Below the pieces are notes generated by a model. It was not told where the DNA came from. It saw nothing but the letters and a program-made list of their open reading frames with translations, and searched no databases. Source: Sarocladium kiliense (lineage: Eukaryota; Ascomycota; Sordariomycetes; Hypocreales; Sarocladiaceae). From it: DNA of 64,000 bases. The stretch covers positions 5,952,001-6,016,000 of the forward strand of contig JAUZTG010000029.1 of the NCBI GenBank assembly GCA_030734395.1. Direction: 5' to 3'. The position numbers and the translations under genes were made by a program. Shown piece by piece: positions 11,084 to 22,791 of the stretch (position 1 is the first letter of the stretch; each line of letters begins with the position of its first letter).

Positions 11084-13132
11084 ATGTCGAACCCACTCCC
11101 TTCAATGCCTCCGGCACAGCCTGCCGCCATCCCCGTCGACTCCTCTTCCGGTCTTTGGGACCGGCTCACATCATGGGCTTCCGAGAACAAGGCCGTCGTC
11201 TACACAATTGCTGGTGTCGCTGTCGTTGTCACCGGTGCCGGTGTAGTCTACTATCTCAACGGCGATTCGGTATGTTTGCCTTGGCCCAACATGACAGCAA
11301 AGCTAGCTGTGCCTCCACCTGATAAGGGGAAGCATGACCTCACTTTTCAGAGCTCCTGGCTGACTCTTGTTCTCCATCACAGACTTCCCGAAGCGACGCA
11401 TCACCAAAACTCAGCAAGAAGGAGAGACGGAAGCGCAAGGAAGCTGAGCGCAAGGCGGCCGAGTCTAAGGAGACCCCTTCTCAAGGAGCCTCTCAACCAC
11501 AAGCAGCTTCAGTTCAAAGCGAGACCGAGCTTCCAGAGATCGATGAGGCTACAGTCGCTACTCTCACCCAGCAACAGCGCGAAGAGTATGCCGCCAAGCT
11601 CAAGCAGGCTGGTAACAAAGCATATGGCGACAAGGCGTACAACAAGGCTATCGATCTCTACTCCAAGGCCATCCTCTGCAAGCCCGACCCAGTTTTCTAC
11701 TCCAACCGAGCAGCATGCCACAGCGCTATGAGTGAATGGGATAAGGTTATTGAGGATACCACCGCTGCCATCTCCATGGATGACGAGTACGTCAAGGCTA
11801 TCAACCGTCGTGCCACCGCCTACGAGCACCAGAAGAAGTACTCGGAGGCTCTCCTCGACTTCACCGCGTCATGCATCATCGATAACTTCAAGAGCGACTC
11901 CACTGCCCAAGCAGTTGAGAGGCTCCTCAAGGCATTCGCCGAGCAGAAGGCGAAGGAGATGATGGCCTCAAGACCCCCCAAGCTGCCCAGCCCGATCTTC
12001 GTTGGCAACTACCTCCAGAGCTTCCGTCCCAAGCCTCGCCCGTCTGGCCTCGAGGACTCAGTTGAGCTCGATGAGGACACTGGTAAGGGACAGCTGCAGC
12101 GCGGTTTCCAGGGTTTGGAGAAGCGCACTGGCGATGGCTACGAGGAGGCCCGCAAGGCTTTCAGCAAGGCCCTCGAGCTCGGCGATCTCGGCGAGCACGA
12201 GGCTCTTGCTTACAACATGAGGGGCACCATCCGCACGCTCCTCGGAAACCACGCTGCTGCTACCGAGGACTTCGACAAGAGCATCGAACTCGATCCCAGC
12301 ATGACCCAGAGCTACATCAAGCGCGCCAGCATCAGCCTCGAACTCGGAGAACCCGCTAAGGCCGATGCCGAGTTCGCTAAGGCTCTTGAGCAGAACCCTG
12401 ATGACCCGGATGTGTACTACCACCGTGCGCAAGCACACTTCATCAAGGGCGATCTCTCTGACGCCCAGAAGGACTACCAGAAGTCCATCGAGCTCGACAA
12501 GGACTTCATCTTCTCCCACATTCAGCTCGGCGTGACCCAATACAAGATGGGCTCCATCGCCTCATCCATGGCTACCTTCAGGCGTTGCATCAAGAACTTC
12601 CCCAAGGTGCCTGATGTTTACAACTACTACGGCGAGTTGCTCCTCGACCAGGGCAGCTTCTCCGAGGCTATTGAGAAGTTCGACACCGCAATGGAGATGG
12701 AGAAGCAGTCTAAGCCCATGGCTATGAACGTTCTTCCGCTCATCAACAAGGCTCTGGCTCTCTTCCAATGGAAGCAGGACTTTAAGGAGGCCGAGAAGCT
12801 CTGCCAGAAGGCTTTGATCAGTGAGCCACCCAACTCGTTCTGAACACCGGAACTCATGCTAACAATTAATCACAGTCGACCCTGAGTGCGATATCGCTGT
12901 CGCTACCATGGCCCAGCTCCTCCTCCAGCAGAACAACGTCCCCGGCGCCCTCAAGTACTTTGAGCGCGCCGCCGAGCTCGCCCGCACAGAGGGTGAGATC
13001 GTCAACGCTCTCTCCTACGCCGAGGCCACCAGGACTCAGGTCCAGGTCACGGAGAAGTACCCCAAGCTCGCCGCCAAGCTCGCCGGCGGTGCCAGCGGTC
13101 CGCCACCAGGTCTGCGCATGGGCCCGCAATAA
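11084..13132 (+). CDS. TOM70: Mitochondrial import receptor Tom70
   Basis: Three exons: 11084-11269, 11383-12820 and 12876-13132; 626 residues, matching fungal Tom70. An N-terminal transmembrane anchor (AVVYTIAGVAVVVTGAGVV, about residues 37-58) is followed by a Lys/Glu-rich linker (KLSKKERRKRKEAERKAAES) and then tandem TPR motifs starting QAGNKAYGDKAYNKAIDLYS. TPR signatures recur at LAYNMRGTIRTLLGN, VYYHRAQAHFIKGD and VYNYYGELLLDQGS. Tom70 docks Hsp70/Hsp90-bound precursors, particularly carrier proteins, on the outer membrane. The last intron uses GTGAGC, and its phase restores IIDPECDIAVATMAQLLLQ. It is divergent from the lyase gene and convergent with the syntaxin gene downstream. Confidence 0.95.
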
Positions 13133-14189
13133 AGAACGGAAGAGTGAGATCTACATGGAAATATCAAGATCCGAGGATGTGCTATAGTGTACGAATTTGT
13201 CGAAGCGGCGATTTGAATTGCGCAGGGTATATCAGGCGGGGGTGTTGTCAAGATGTAGCAAGACCCCTGGAAATCCCGGACGCGACTGCGAAGAGCAGAG
13301 GAACAGAGAAAAGGGGCTTCACACAACCAAAGTCCCGGATGGAGCTCTCTGGGGAGGGGTTTTTTCGGCTCTGTAATAACGTGTTGAGCACAAAACCCGC
13401 TTGTGTATTGTATATACTTTGATTCCCCCTCTACTGGGCTATGACGTCTTCTCTTTATATTTTTTCCAACACTATTGTAGGCTTCATCGTGCATAGAGGT
13501 GATGGGATAAAGGGAAGGGGGATATTTTCGGTGTAACAATGTGCCATTGAGCGCTCTTCGCAACAAGTCAAGTATCAATCAATTGCGCTCAGATCTGAAT
13601 TATCACTCGGCCAGTCCCATATGTACACACATCTTCCTCCCGAGCAATACATCTCCAGCAAGATCATCATATCCCGAACTGGTTCCAGCATACCACGAGG
13701 CATGCGCCTCAGCTGGAGGTGCCCTTCGCCAATCTTATCTCATGCAAGCCCACTCCCTCTGCCCACTGCCAAAGCTCCAATGATGGTGATTATTAGGTAC
13801 ATAGTTTTGTTTTGAAATCCCTATCTTGTTGTTCGAAGTAGGGTATGTTCGTAGCGATCGTAAGAAAATTATGTCAGGCTTTATTCCCAGCGATACTCCT
13901 CCAACAAATGAGGACCGACGAAGACAGCCGCTCAAGGCCAAACCGAGCTTCACCACAAGGTCACGGTCATGGTCGTCATGTTCGGAGCCAATGTCTGCGG
14001 TGCCGCTTCGATGGTGATAACAGTGAGCTCCTCAGCACTCGTCTCTGTGGCCGTTTCCCTAGATGACTGAGGTGCAGCCTTTCTGACGGTCTGGGGTGTC
14101 TCTGAATTTGTCTCCATAGTCCCCATAAGCGTCTGCGTCGCAAGCGTAGCCGGCGTCGAGTGCATCACGCCCGTCGTCTCCGCGGACTC
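13133..14189. other. Intergenic, convergent TOM70 / SSO1 3' ends
   Basis: 1057 bp. The part at 13950-14189 is an open continuation, in the syntaxin frame, beyond the syntaxin UAG stop (see findings). Otherwise nothing recognisable. Confidence 0.5.
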
Positions 14190-15360
14190 CTAGTTCCCCG
14201 TTGCACTCTTCGCTAAGCCAACTCCAAGACCAACGCCAAGCGCAATCGCGAGGATGATGAGTACGACGATAAAGAAGCACCACCACTTGAGCTTACGCGC
14301 GCGCTTGGCGTGCTCCTTTGCCTTGTTGACTTCCTCGTTGCCCTTTTCGATATTCATGTTGGTCTGGACTGCATTGTCCTCAGCGCTCTCGACAACTGGA
14401 TCCTGCTGCTCGACAATGGTGGCAAGCTCTTGGTAGAGCACCGCGAGCTCGGCAAGAGTCTGTTCGATGCGCTGAAGCTCGTTGTGGCGCGCGCGAACGT
14501 TGCCGAGGACGGAGCTGGCGTGACCAGTGCGGTTTGTCCGGAGCTAGGAAGTTGGGGGTAAGCAAGAGATGCGTTGACAAGTCCATCAGGATATTGAGAG
14601 CTTCAACTTACTGCCGTCTGGAAAACACCCTCATTACCCCAATCGAGCTGGGTTGCCTCTTCTACCTCCTGTTCCGAGGCATCCGGATTCACGATCCTAT
14701 ACTGGCGCGCAATCTGCTCCCTGGTACGCTGCTGGTAGTCTCGCTCAATGCTCTGGTACTTGTCGAGCTCGGACTTGAAGAACGTCTTGAGAGACTGCAA
14801 TTGGGTGGCTTTGGTGTTGCGAGAACCGTCGGAGGTGCGCGCAAGGTCGCGCTCAAGGCCCTTGATGCCGTCCTTGATCGCAGTATTGCGAATCTGGGTC
14901 TGAGTGACATACTGCTCTAGCTGCTGGTTGGCCTGCCCGTCAGTACTGCTCAGGGCGCGCTGATGGAGCTGAGCGATGTAATCAATGTCATTTGTGAGAC
15001 TCTTGATCTCATTGCGGAGGTTCTGGACGCGGTTCAGGAACTCTTGCTGCGAGTGAGGCGCCGATGCGGAGGGCTGTTGTGCGTATGCGTTGCTGGGGTT
15101 TGTGTTGTAGTCTTGCAGCTCGTACTGGTCGTCCTGAGCATATGGATTGGGCTGTCCATAGGGATTGGATTGCCCGTAAGGGTTTTGCTGGGAATTTTGT
15201 CAGCAAGTTTGCATCTCGAGGCAAGGTGGTGATGATGCGCCGAGCAAGCCGGCCAAGCCGGTGCATACAGTATGCGCTCATGATTTGCGCTCACCTGGGA
15301 ATATCCGTAGCCGCCTTCCTGGGCTGGACCCGACTGGTACGGATTCTGATTGTAGGACAT
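14190..15360 (-). CDS. SSO1: Plasma-membrane syntaxin (Sso1/Sso2-type t-SNARE)
   Basis: Three exons: 15360-15295, 15187-14612 and 14543-14190; 331 residues. The N-terminus is Tyr/Asn/Pro/Gln-rich (MSYNQNPYQSGPAQEGGYGY and further NPYGQ repeats). The Habc bundle spans roughly LRNEIKSLTNDIDYIAQLHQ to SIERDYQQRTREQIARQYRI. The SNARE helix runs ARHNELQRIEQTLAELAVLY, with the central-layer Gln in ATIVEQQDPVVESAE. A C-terminal anchor WWCFFIVVLIILAIALGVGL ends close to the stop. It partners Sec9-like and Snc-like SNAREs in exocytosis, essential for hyphal tip growth. Beyond the UAG stop the same frame stays open to 13950. Confidence 0.93.
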
Positions 15361-16468
15361 GGCGATGTGATGATTGCGATTGAGGGAGAGACAAGAGGCG
15401 CAGGAATGGGAGTCCCGGAGATTTGAGAAAGGAAGGGTGACAGGATGAGCGAGCACGAAGGACCCTTTGCTGACGAACGGGTGGTGACGATGGGCTAAAA
15501 GCCTGGATGGGGGAGGGGTGCGGGTATAGTAGGATGAAGGAGTCAGCACCACCTGCAGGAGGAAGCAGGAAGGGCCGGATAATATAGTTGAGGTAAGGTA
15601 GCGGCTACGGTCTGCTGGTGGTAAGGCAGTGCTGGACCAGAAGATGAATAGCAGAGTCCGTACGACTACTGAGGGCGAAAGTTTGTTCCCTGGGATTGGA
15701 CCTAGTCGAAATGCGACGAGCTGGGTGAGGGTTTGCTGCTAAATGGAGGGATGGAGGGCTGCCGTGGGAAGACGTCACTGCCGATGTTTCGTTTCGTCGC
15801 AGAGATCTGCAGCAGGGACTGGCTATGACGGGCAGAAGATGGCAAATTCCGTTGTCGCAAAGCTCGATGGTCTTGTCTCAGTGGCAATTGACTGTGATTC
15901 ATGCAGGCATCATGACTTTTGTAGCTCCTCAATGGCACCGACTTCCTCAAGGATCGGCATGGAAATCGCCGTCGGGCTTCGCGGCCGTTGAGGCTGAGGC
16001 AGCAGTTCGCAGCTTCTGTTTTAGCGCATGCAGTCCCCGAAGCACTTGACATGGACCTCACGTCACGATTACCCTGCAGCCTAATCCTTCCCATCGTTGA
16101 AGGGTGGTCGTCTTGAGCCAGTAGGATTAATGCAAAGTCTCCGAATTTCTTCTTTTCCATGAGTCTTGGAGATTCCGGTCGTCTTTACGCTATAGAGCCC
16201 TCGCAACAACATGGTGGGCGTTCGAGATCGCCGAAAGCAGACGAGGTTGGTCACTTGCTAAGTCGGTAAGGTCACTTCACCACCCGCTGAAGCTTTCAAT
16301 TCACATCGAGCGAAGATAGGACGGTGAGCAAACCATCCCCACGCATCTTAGGTTTGTGTCAAGTTTTGGATCTCGCAATTTCAAAAAGCCCAATAGCCAC
16401 TAAACAGGGAGCCGCTGTGGTATCCCGCCAAACACCAAACGCCTGCTTTGCCTCTCCTGACCACTGCT
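15361..16468. other. Intergenic, SSO1 promoter and IMP4 3' flank
   Basis: 1.1 kb. A 152-codon open frame at 15702-16160 on the minus strand has biased, non-domain composition and I do not call it. No repeat or RNA gene seen. Confidence 0.5.
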
Positions 16469-17421
16469 TTATAGGTAATTCTTCTTCTTGGCCGTTCTTG
16501 TGTACTGTGACAGATGCCATTCCACATCTCCATCCTTGTTCTCAAGCGTACCGCCGCGGATCTCAAACACCTTCATCGTCATTCGTGGCCCGACTTCCGA
16601 GAGCTCCACGCTGTCGTAGCCCGTCCTAACAAACACGTGATGCCGTACCTCGATACTGTCGTCGATGTTCTTGAAGGTCACTACCCGGCTACCGACCTTG
16701 TTCTTGCTCGTAATAGCTTCCCGTGGAGGGAAAATATGCTTCAGGATCTTGACAACTCGCTCGCCCAATCGTGTGCTGAATCCGTCGAAGATAAGGTGAG
16801 GATACGATTCGCTGACGGTACCCCTGACGCTGCCAGGGATATCATGCCGCAAAACGACATTGTGAAGCGAGAAGGAGATGGTCGGTCCATGAGGAAAATG
16901 TGAGATTGTCATCGCCGTCGGTGTGCCTCGATGCTCGTGCAGTAGGATGAGATCCGACAGACCAGCCGATTTTGCGGACTGGACCAAATCCGGCATAATC
17001 TGCTTACCACGGTTCAATCGCACTGCGGTTGGCAACAATAACCTGATCTCCTTGGCGAATGAAGATAATCTTGAAGAAGGGTCTCTTGACGTGGTCACAA
17101 GAACTCTAGGCTCGACAATGCCAGAGAGCTGTGCATACTCGTCGTCGAGATCGAGTTGCTCATTCGTCGTCAGATCAGCGGCCGACTCATCGTACTGGTA
17201 GTCTTTTCTGAGTGCCTTGTCGTTCGCGATGGCAGGGTCGAGCGGCTTGCCCGAGGCGAGAGCAGCGCGCAGCTTCGCACGTTTCTCGCTGATCTCAGCA
17301 TCGCGCAACAGGAGCGCTCGCCTGTAGAGGTAGTCTCGTCGCTCACGGGTTTGTCGGCGCTGTAACCATGATGTCAGTAACTTGAACCAAAGACGAGAAG
17401 TGTTGTTTCACTCACAATCAT
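16469..17421 (-). CDS. IMP4: U3 snoRNP protein Imp4 (Brix domain)
   Basis: The first coding exon is only 6 nt (17421-17416, ATG ATT), followed by a 56-bp intron and one long exon 17359-16469; 298 residues in total, standard for Imp4. The N-terminus MIRRQTRERRDYLYRRALLL is the family signature. The Brix domain covers about residues 85-270, beginning PRVLVTTSRDPSSRL and including LILLHEHRGTPTAMTISHFP and GPTISFSLHN. Imp4 binds U3 snoRNA with Imp3 and Mpp10 in the small-subunit processome for early 18S pre-rRNA cleavages in the nucleolus. It is divergent from the UPF1 gene. Confidence 0.94.
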
Positions 17422-18028
17422 TTTGAAGAACTTGATTCGCAAAGGCTGTAGTAGTCTAAGTGCACCTCAATCGCCATCCCACCTCAACGTCGAAAAAAGT
17501 TGTCTTATCGGAACGCTTATCGATATCGTCCACTCCCTTATCACGTGGGCGCAAATGTCCCACCAAAGATCCGCTGGGCGAAGGACCCTCCGAGTCTTTA
17601 CTCACTCCGTCGCCGCCGCGTAGTGTTCACCTGGCTTCACGGTAACACGCAAAAAAGATTCTCGAGACGGCCAGAAAACACGCGAGTTCCTTAACCCTCT
17701 CGAAGACGACATCTCCGAGTCGACGAGTGCCGACGTCTGAGCTTGTCTCTGCCGATCGCGCCACTGCTCTCTGCCGCTATAATGTGAGCCGTCTCGAAGT
17801 CAAGAACCAAGAATTACTCAGAATCTCGACTTTCGCCCCGAGTCACAGCTCCTTGCTTTCTCGGCGCTACCAATATTCTCTGCGCCGGTGGAGGTGAGAT
17901 CCTATACGGAGAAGCAGTCGATCCGCTGAACTCCTCAACTTTGCCCCTCCGACCCTTCCAGCTAATGCAGGTATTTCGTCTAGATAAATTACCTCCAGCC
18001 GACGCTCGATCGTGGAACGACAACAAAT
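17422..18028. promoter_or_regulatory. Divergent promoter, IMP4 / UPF1
   Basis: 607 bp of GC-balanced sequence with several short, featureless open frames. No TATA box is evident. It serves both genes by position. Confidence 0.45.
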
Positions 18029-21000
18029 ATGGAAGGAGCGTTCACGCATGTGGGCAATCACCTCATCTCGGACTCCGCCGCCGCTATCAAGGCCGAACAT
18101 GACGACCTGTCAGCCATCGACCCGGATGAGAGCCTGCTTTATGGCAAGCTAGGCGGCCCTGGGGGCCGTCGCCGTGCCGATGACGATGATAACCAGACGG
18201 AGGCTTTTGGGGAGGATGATGACAGCCTAAACAGCGTGCCCGTTGACGGCATGGCTGACATGAAGCTCAAAGGCGCAGAAGAGGAGAAGGAGCTCCCCGC
18301 CCACGCTTGCGCGTATGCATGCCCATCGTCTGGCGCTTCCAGATTCACCTGCTGACTTCTGAACTAGCTACTGCGGAATTCATTCTCCTGGATGCGTGGT
18401 CAAATGCTTGACTTGCAACAAATGGTTTTGCAGCGCCCGTGGAAATGGAACTTCTACTCACATTGTCAATCATCTTGTCCGCGCTCGCCACAAAGAAGTC
18501 CAACTTCACCCTGAGTCCGCTCTTGGCGACACCACACTCGAATGCTACAATTGCGGCACCAAGAATGCCTTTCTGCTTGGATTCATTCCTGCCAAATCCG
18601 ACACAGTGGTTGTGCTTCTTTGCAGGCAGCCGTGTGCGGCAAGCTCTTCAAACAAGGACATGAACTGGGATACAGCACGATGGGAGCCACTGATTGCTGA
18701 CCGCGCTTTTCTACCCTGGCTCGTTTCAACACCTTCAGACGCTGAGCAGCTCCGTGCTCGGCACCTCACGCCCAACATGATTGCGAAGCTAGAAGAGATG
18801 TGGAAGGTTGAACCTGATGCCACGGTTATGGATCTTGAGAAGGCAGCCAACATTGACGACGACCCGCAGCCCGTGCTGCTCAAATACGACGATCCTTACC
18901 ACTACCAGAACATCTTCGGCCCGCTCGTGAAGATGGAGTCAGACTACGACAAAAAGTTGAAGGAGGCGCAATCCGAGGATAATTTAACCGTCCGCTGGGA
19001 CTACGGTCTGAACAACAAGCACCTCGTTTCCTTCACTCTCCACAAGATCGAGTCTGGCGATGTCAAGCTTGCGGTGGGCGACGAGATGCGCATCAAGTAC
19101 AAGGGCGAGTTACGGCAACCATGGGAGGGCGTCGGATATGTGATCAAGATCCCGAATAACCAGTCTGACGAAGTGGAGCTGGAGCTTCGCAAGGCTGGCA
19201 ATGAGAAGAATGTGCCTACCGATCTGTCGCACAACTTCTCTGCCGACTATGTCTGGAAGGCCACGTCCTATGATCGTATGCAACTTGCCATGAAGACTTT
19301 CGCGGTGGACGAGATGAGCGTCTCTGGCTACATCTTCCATACCTTGCTTGGGCACGAAGTACAACTGCAGCCTATGAAGATGAATCTCCCGAAGAAGTGG
19401 ACTGCGCCTGGTCTTCCGGATCTCAACCCTAGCCAGGTCCTTGCCATCAAGACCGTGCTCCAGCGACCTCTCAGCTTGATTCAGGGACCTCCCGGAACCG
19501 GGAAGACAGTGACCTCTGCTACTATTATCTACCATCTGGCAAAAACCTCTGGCGGACAGGTCCTTGTGTGTGCGCCGTCTAACGTCGCAGTTGACCAGCT
19601 TTGTGAGCGCATCCACCGAACTAATCTCAAGGTCGTGCGTCTCACAGCCAAGTCTCGCGAAGATGTTGAGTCATCTGTCAGCTTTCTTGCTCTCCACGAG
19701 CAGGTGCGCATGGCCGAGCACAACAGCGAGCTTGTCAAGCTGTCCCAGCTGAAGAATGAGCTTGGAGAGCTGTCCAGCCAGGATGAGAAGAAGTTCAAGC
19801 AACTGACGAAGCAAGCCGAACGGGAGATCCTCAATAACGCTGATGTTGTATGCTGCACATGTGTTGGAGCTGGGGACCCGCGGCTCTCTAAGATGAAGTT
19901 CCGCAACGTCCTCATCGACGAATCGACACAATCCGCTGAGCCTGAGTGCATGATTCCCCTCGTTCTGGGCTGCAAGCAAGTTGTTCTTGTCGGTGACCAC
20001 AAGCAACTTGGCCCTGTCATTATGAACAAGAAGGCTGCCAAGGCTGGTCTGAACCAATCGCTTTTCGAGCGTCTCGTGAATTTGGGCATCAAACCGGTCC
20101 CGCTCAAGATCCAGTATCGTATGCACCCTGCCCTGTCCGAATTTCCGGCGAACATGTTTTATGGCGGAGAGCTGCAGAACGGTGTGTCGGAGGGCGAGCG
20201 GATCAGGAGGGATGTTGACTTTCCTTGGCCCCGTGCTGATCACCCCATGATGTTCTGGTCCAACCTTGGGCGTGAGGAAATCTCCGCGTCCGGCACATCC
20301 TACCTTAATCGTACAGAAGCTTCAAATGTCGAAAAGGCAGTGTCTCGATTCTTCAAGGCTGGTATCAAGCCATCGGAGATCGGAGTCATCACCCCGTACG
20401 AGGGCCAGCGAAGCTACATTGTCACCACCATGCAAAACTCTGGAACGCACAAGAAAGAATGGTACAAGGAAGTGGAGGTGGCCTCTGTTGATGCCTTCCA
20501 GGGTCGAGAAAAGGACTATATTGTTCTGTCCTGCGTCAGGTCCAATGAGAACCAAGGCATTGGTTTCCTTTCGGATCCACGACGTATGAACGTGGCCTTG
20601 ACTCGTGCCAAGTACGGTGTTGTGATCCTCGGAAACCCCTCAGTGCTCTCAAAGCACGAGCTTTGGCACAGTCTTCTCTCCCACTTCAGAGAAAAGAACT
20701 GTTTTGTTGAGGGCCCGCTTACGAATCTGCAAGCTTGTTTGCTCAAGTTCAGCAGACCGAAGGTCAGCTATCGCCAGAAGAACAATCAGACCCAGCACGT
20801 TGCAGGCGGCTATCACCAGAACGGCGCCCAGTACCCCGGCATGCCGCCAGGCCGCGACTTTGACTCAGGTTCAATGGTATCCTATATCCCTGATGATGTC
20901 TCATCTATTCACAGCTCCGCTATTGGCGGTGCTGCCCTGAACAGCGCCTATCCTCCGATGTTCTCAAGCTTCAACCCGGATCAATGGCCCGGATTGCCTG

Positions 21001-21338
21001 GGGTATCGGCTTCAGGACGAGGACACAAGGGCCGTGGCCGCGCACCGGAGAGCATCGCTGGCGAGAGTGTTGCGAACTCTGAGTACACCGACACTACCAC
21101 CAGTGTCATTGGCGGAAAGGGTGTCGGCCAAGGTGGGGTGAGCCTCGGAGCTGGCCTTCACGATGCTGTCACAGGCATGCGACCCATGTCGTACACCCAG
21201 AGCGATCGTCTGAAGCGCTATGTCGAACAAAGCAGTGGCAGAATGGGACCCGGCAATGGGTACGGCCGTCGATACGATGACGATGAGAAGAGCGTTAGCA
21301 CCGCCTTCCACAGTCAGATCGGAGGCGGCTACGACTGA
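18029..21338 (+). CDS. NAM7: RNA helicase Upf1/Nam7 of nonsense-mediated decay
   Basis: Two exons, 18029-18312 and 18368-21338; 1084 residues. The acidic N-terminus leads into the Cys/His-rich domain that binds Upf2: AYCGIHSPGCVVKCLTCNKW, then WFCSARGNGTSTHIVNHLV and LECYNCGTKNAFLLGFI. The superfamily-1 helicase core has Walker A GPPGTGKT near residue 468, DESTQ (motif II) near residue 612, GDHKQLGPV (motif III) and VASVDAFQGREKDYIVLSCV with the motif VI segment NVALTRAKYG. The C-terminal tail is Gly/Ser/Tyr-rich and ends YDDDEKSVSTAFHSQIGGGY. Upf1 is an ATP-dependent 5'-3' helicase that triggers decay of mRNAs with premature stops. The intron sits just inside the CH domain, and its phase restores ACAYCG. 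Confidence 0.96.
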
Positions 21339-22791
21339 TCAGCGACCTCAAAGCTCGAATTGCACAAGAAGAGGGCAAAGAGTCCACATTCGACTACGAT
21401 ACAGCCTTGCTGCTGAGAGCTCAGCGTCAGTTCGGACAGTCACTGTGTACGGGCCTGATAGTCATGCTCACAGCACCCCTTCCACTGCCCAGTTCAAGAG
21501 CCCAGACGGACCATTTTGGACTGTGAAGAAGCATGTTGGAACACTCGCATTGTGACTCCCTGTCTTGGACCCGCTGCTGCCTGCACAGCGACCCAGATAG
21601 CGGCGAAAATATACTACAGGATGCTGGCTCGCTTGATCCTACGGGATCCACGACCAGACAGCCCATCGGACCAATTGGCTGTGTCGATCTTAGACACCAA
21701 TGCAGCAACGCTTGTCAACTCCATGCGACATCTCCTGGGTTTCTACCGTGGGAGTAGGCTGCGGTCATGGCATGGTTTAAGAAGTCGCCATGCAGGTAAC
21801 TTTGGGAGCCAGCCATAAGATATTCTCACTTTGTGATGCTGGAGGGGGGGAACGGTGCAATTACTCAAGACTCACTTTAGTCATTCTTTTAGACAAGAAA
21901 TCATCACACTCATTTGATAAGCCAGTCTGGAGACTTTCTTACTGCTTTTCGTCTCGCACTTGATGGCACGATACGAGCTGCAGGGTCTGCTTGTTGGCAG
22001 CCAGTCTCCATTTAACCAACTGCAGGTCCGAACCAAGGCTTAACGATGCCGCTCACTTTCATGGCGAAGTCATCAAGTTGACTGATGTGTCAGACAATGT
22101 ACAGATTTCAGTGCTATGAAGACCTAAGTGTTGATGACGGCTCATGATCTCTCTCACCTGTTGTAGGGTTCTGCTCCCTTGGGGTCGTGATTGTTGAAGA
22201 TATTGTTGTAGATGCAGGGACAACAGGGAGCATTGTCGTCTACCCCGCCCTGCCACGACGACCCTGCTAATCCTTGTATAGCGCGTGGGGTCACGTTGCA
22301 GCCGATTTGAGGGGTTTCGTTCAGGCATCATATCATAACGAAGGACCAGGATGCGGCATTGCAGCAGAGCCAACGACATGCCCATAATAAGCCCACCAGA
22401 AACGACGCAGAGCTGTCACAAAACGTCAGACTTGGCTGCTCCTTAGGGTTCACGCTAGTCACGGGGAGGAGACGGACGCTAATCTCGGCTGTGAATGACA
22501 GCGCATGGTGGAGGGCGCTGATCATATCCATATCAGCTGTCCTGGCAGTTCTCGTGGGATCAAGCAAGGTAGGACAGCATACCCTTATGCCAGGATGCCA
22601 ATGATGCTTGTTACCCTAGTCCACTTCAACATGCGTTGCGGCTACTATTCAATACCCATATCCGCAATCCCACACTCTCCTTCTTCAGTTGGAAACGAGC
22701 TCTCAATCATTCTATCCTCCTGGTTGTGAACTAATAGACAACGAGTCCCTTCTCCTTCCATCTCTGACATCTATCAATCCAATCGCCTGTC
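21339..22791. other. Intergenic
   Basis: 1.45 kb downstream of UPF1 and upstream of the methyltransferase. Only short open frames without motifs. The last 100 bp are pyrimidine-rich and likely belong to the methyltransferase promoter. Confidence 0.5.

Noticed and set aside
15702..16160. 152-codon frame on the minus strand upstream of SSO1
   Set aside because: Ser/Arg/Pro-rich without hydrophobic core or motif; no splice link to SSO1.
18396..18402. Start of UPF1 within the second exon
   Set aside because: The codon there is GTG; the upstream exon at 18029 supplies an ATG and the intron phase restores the Cys/His domain.
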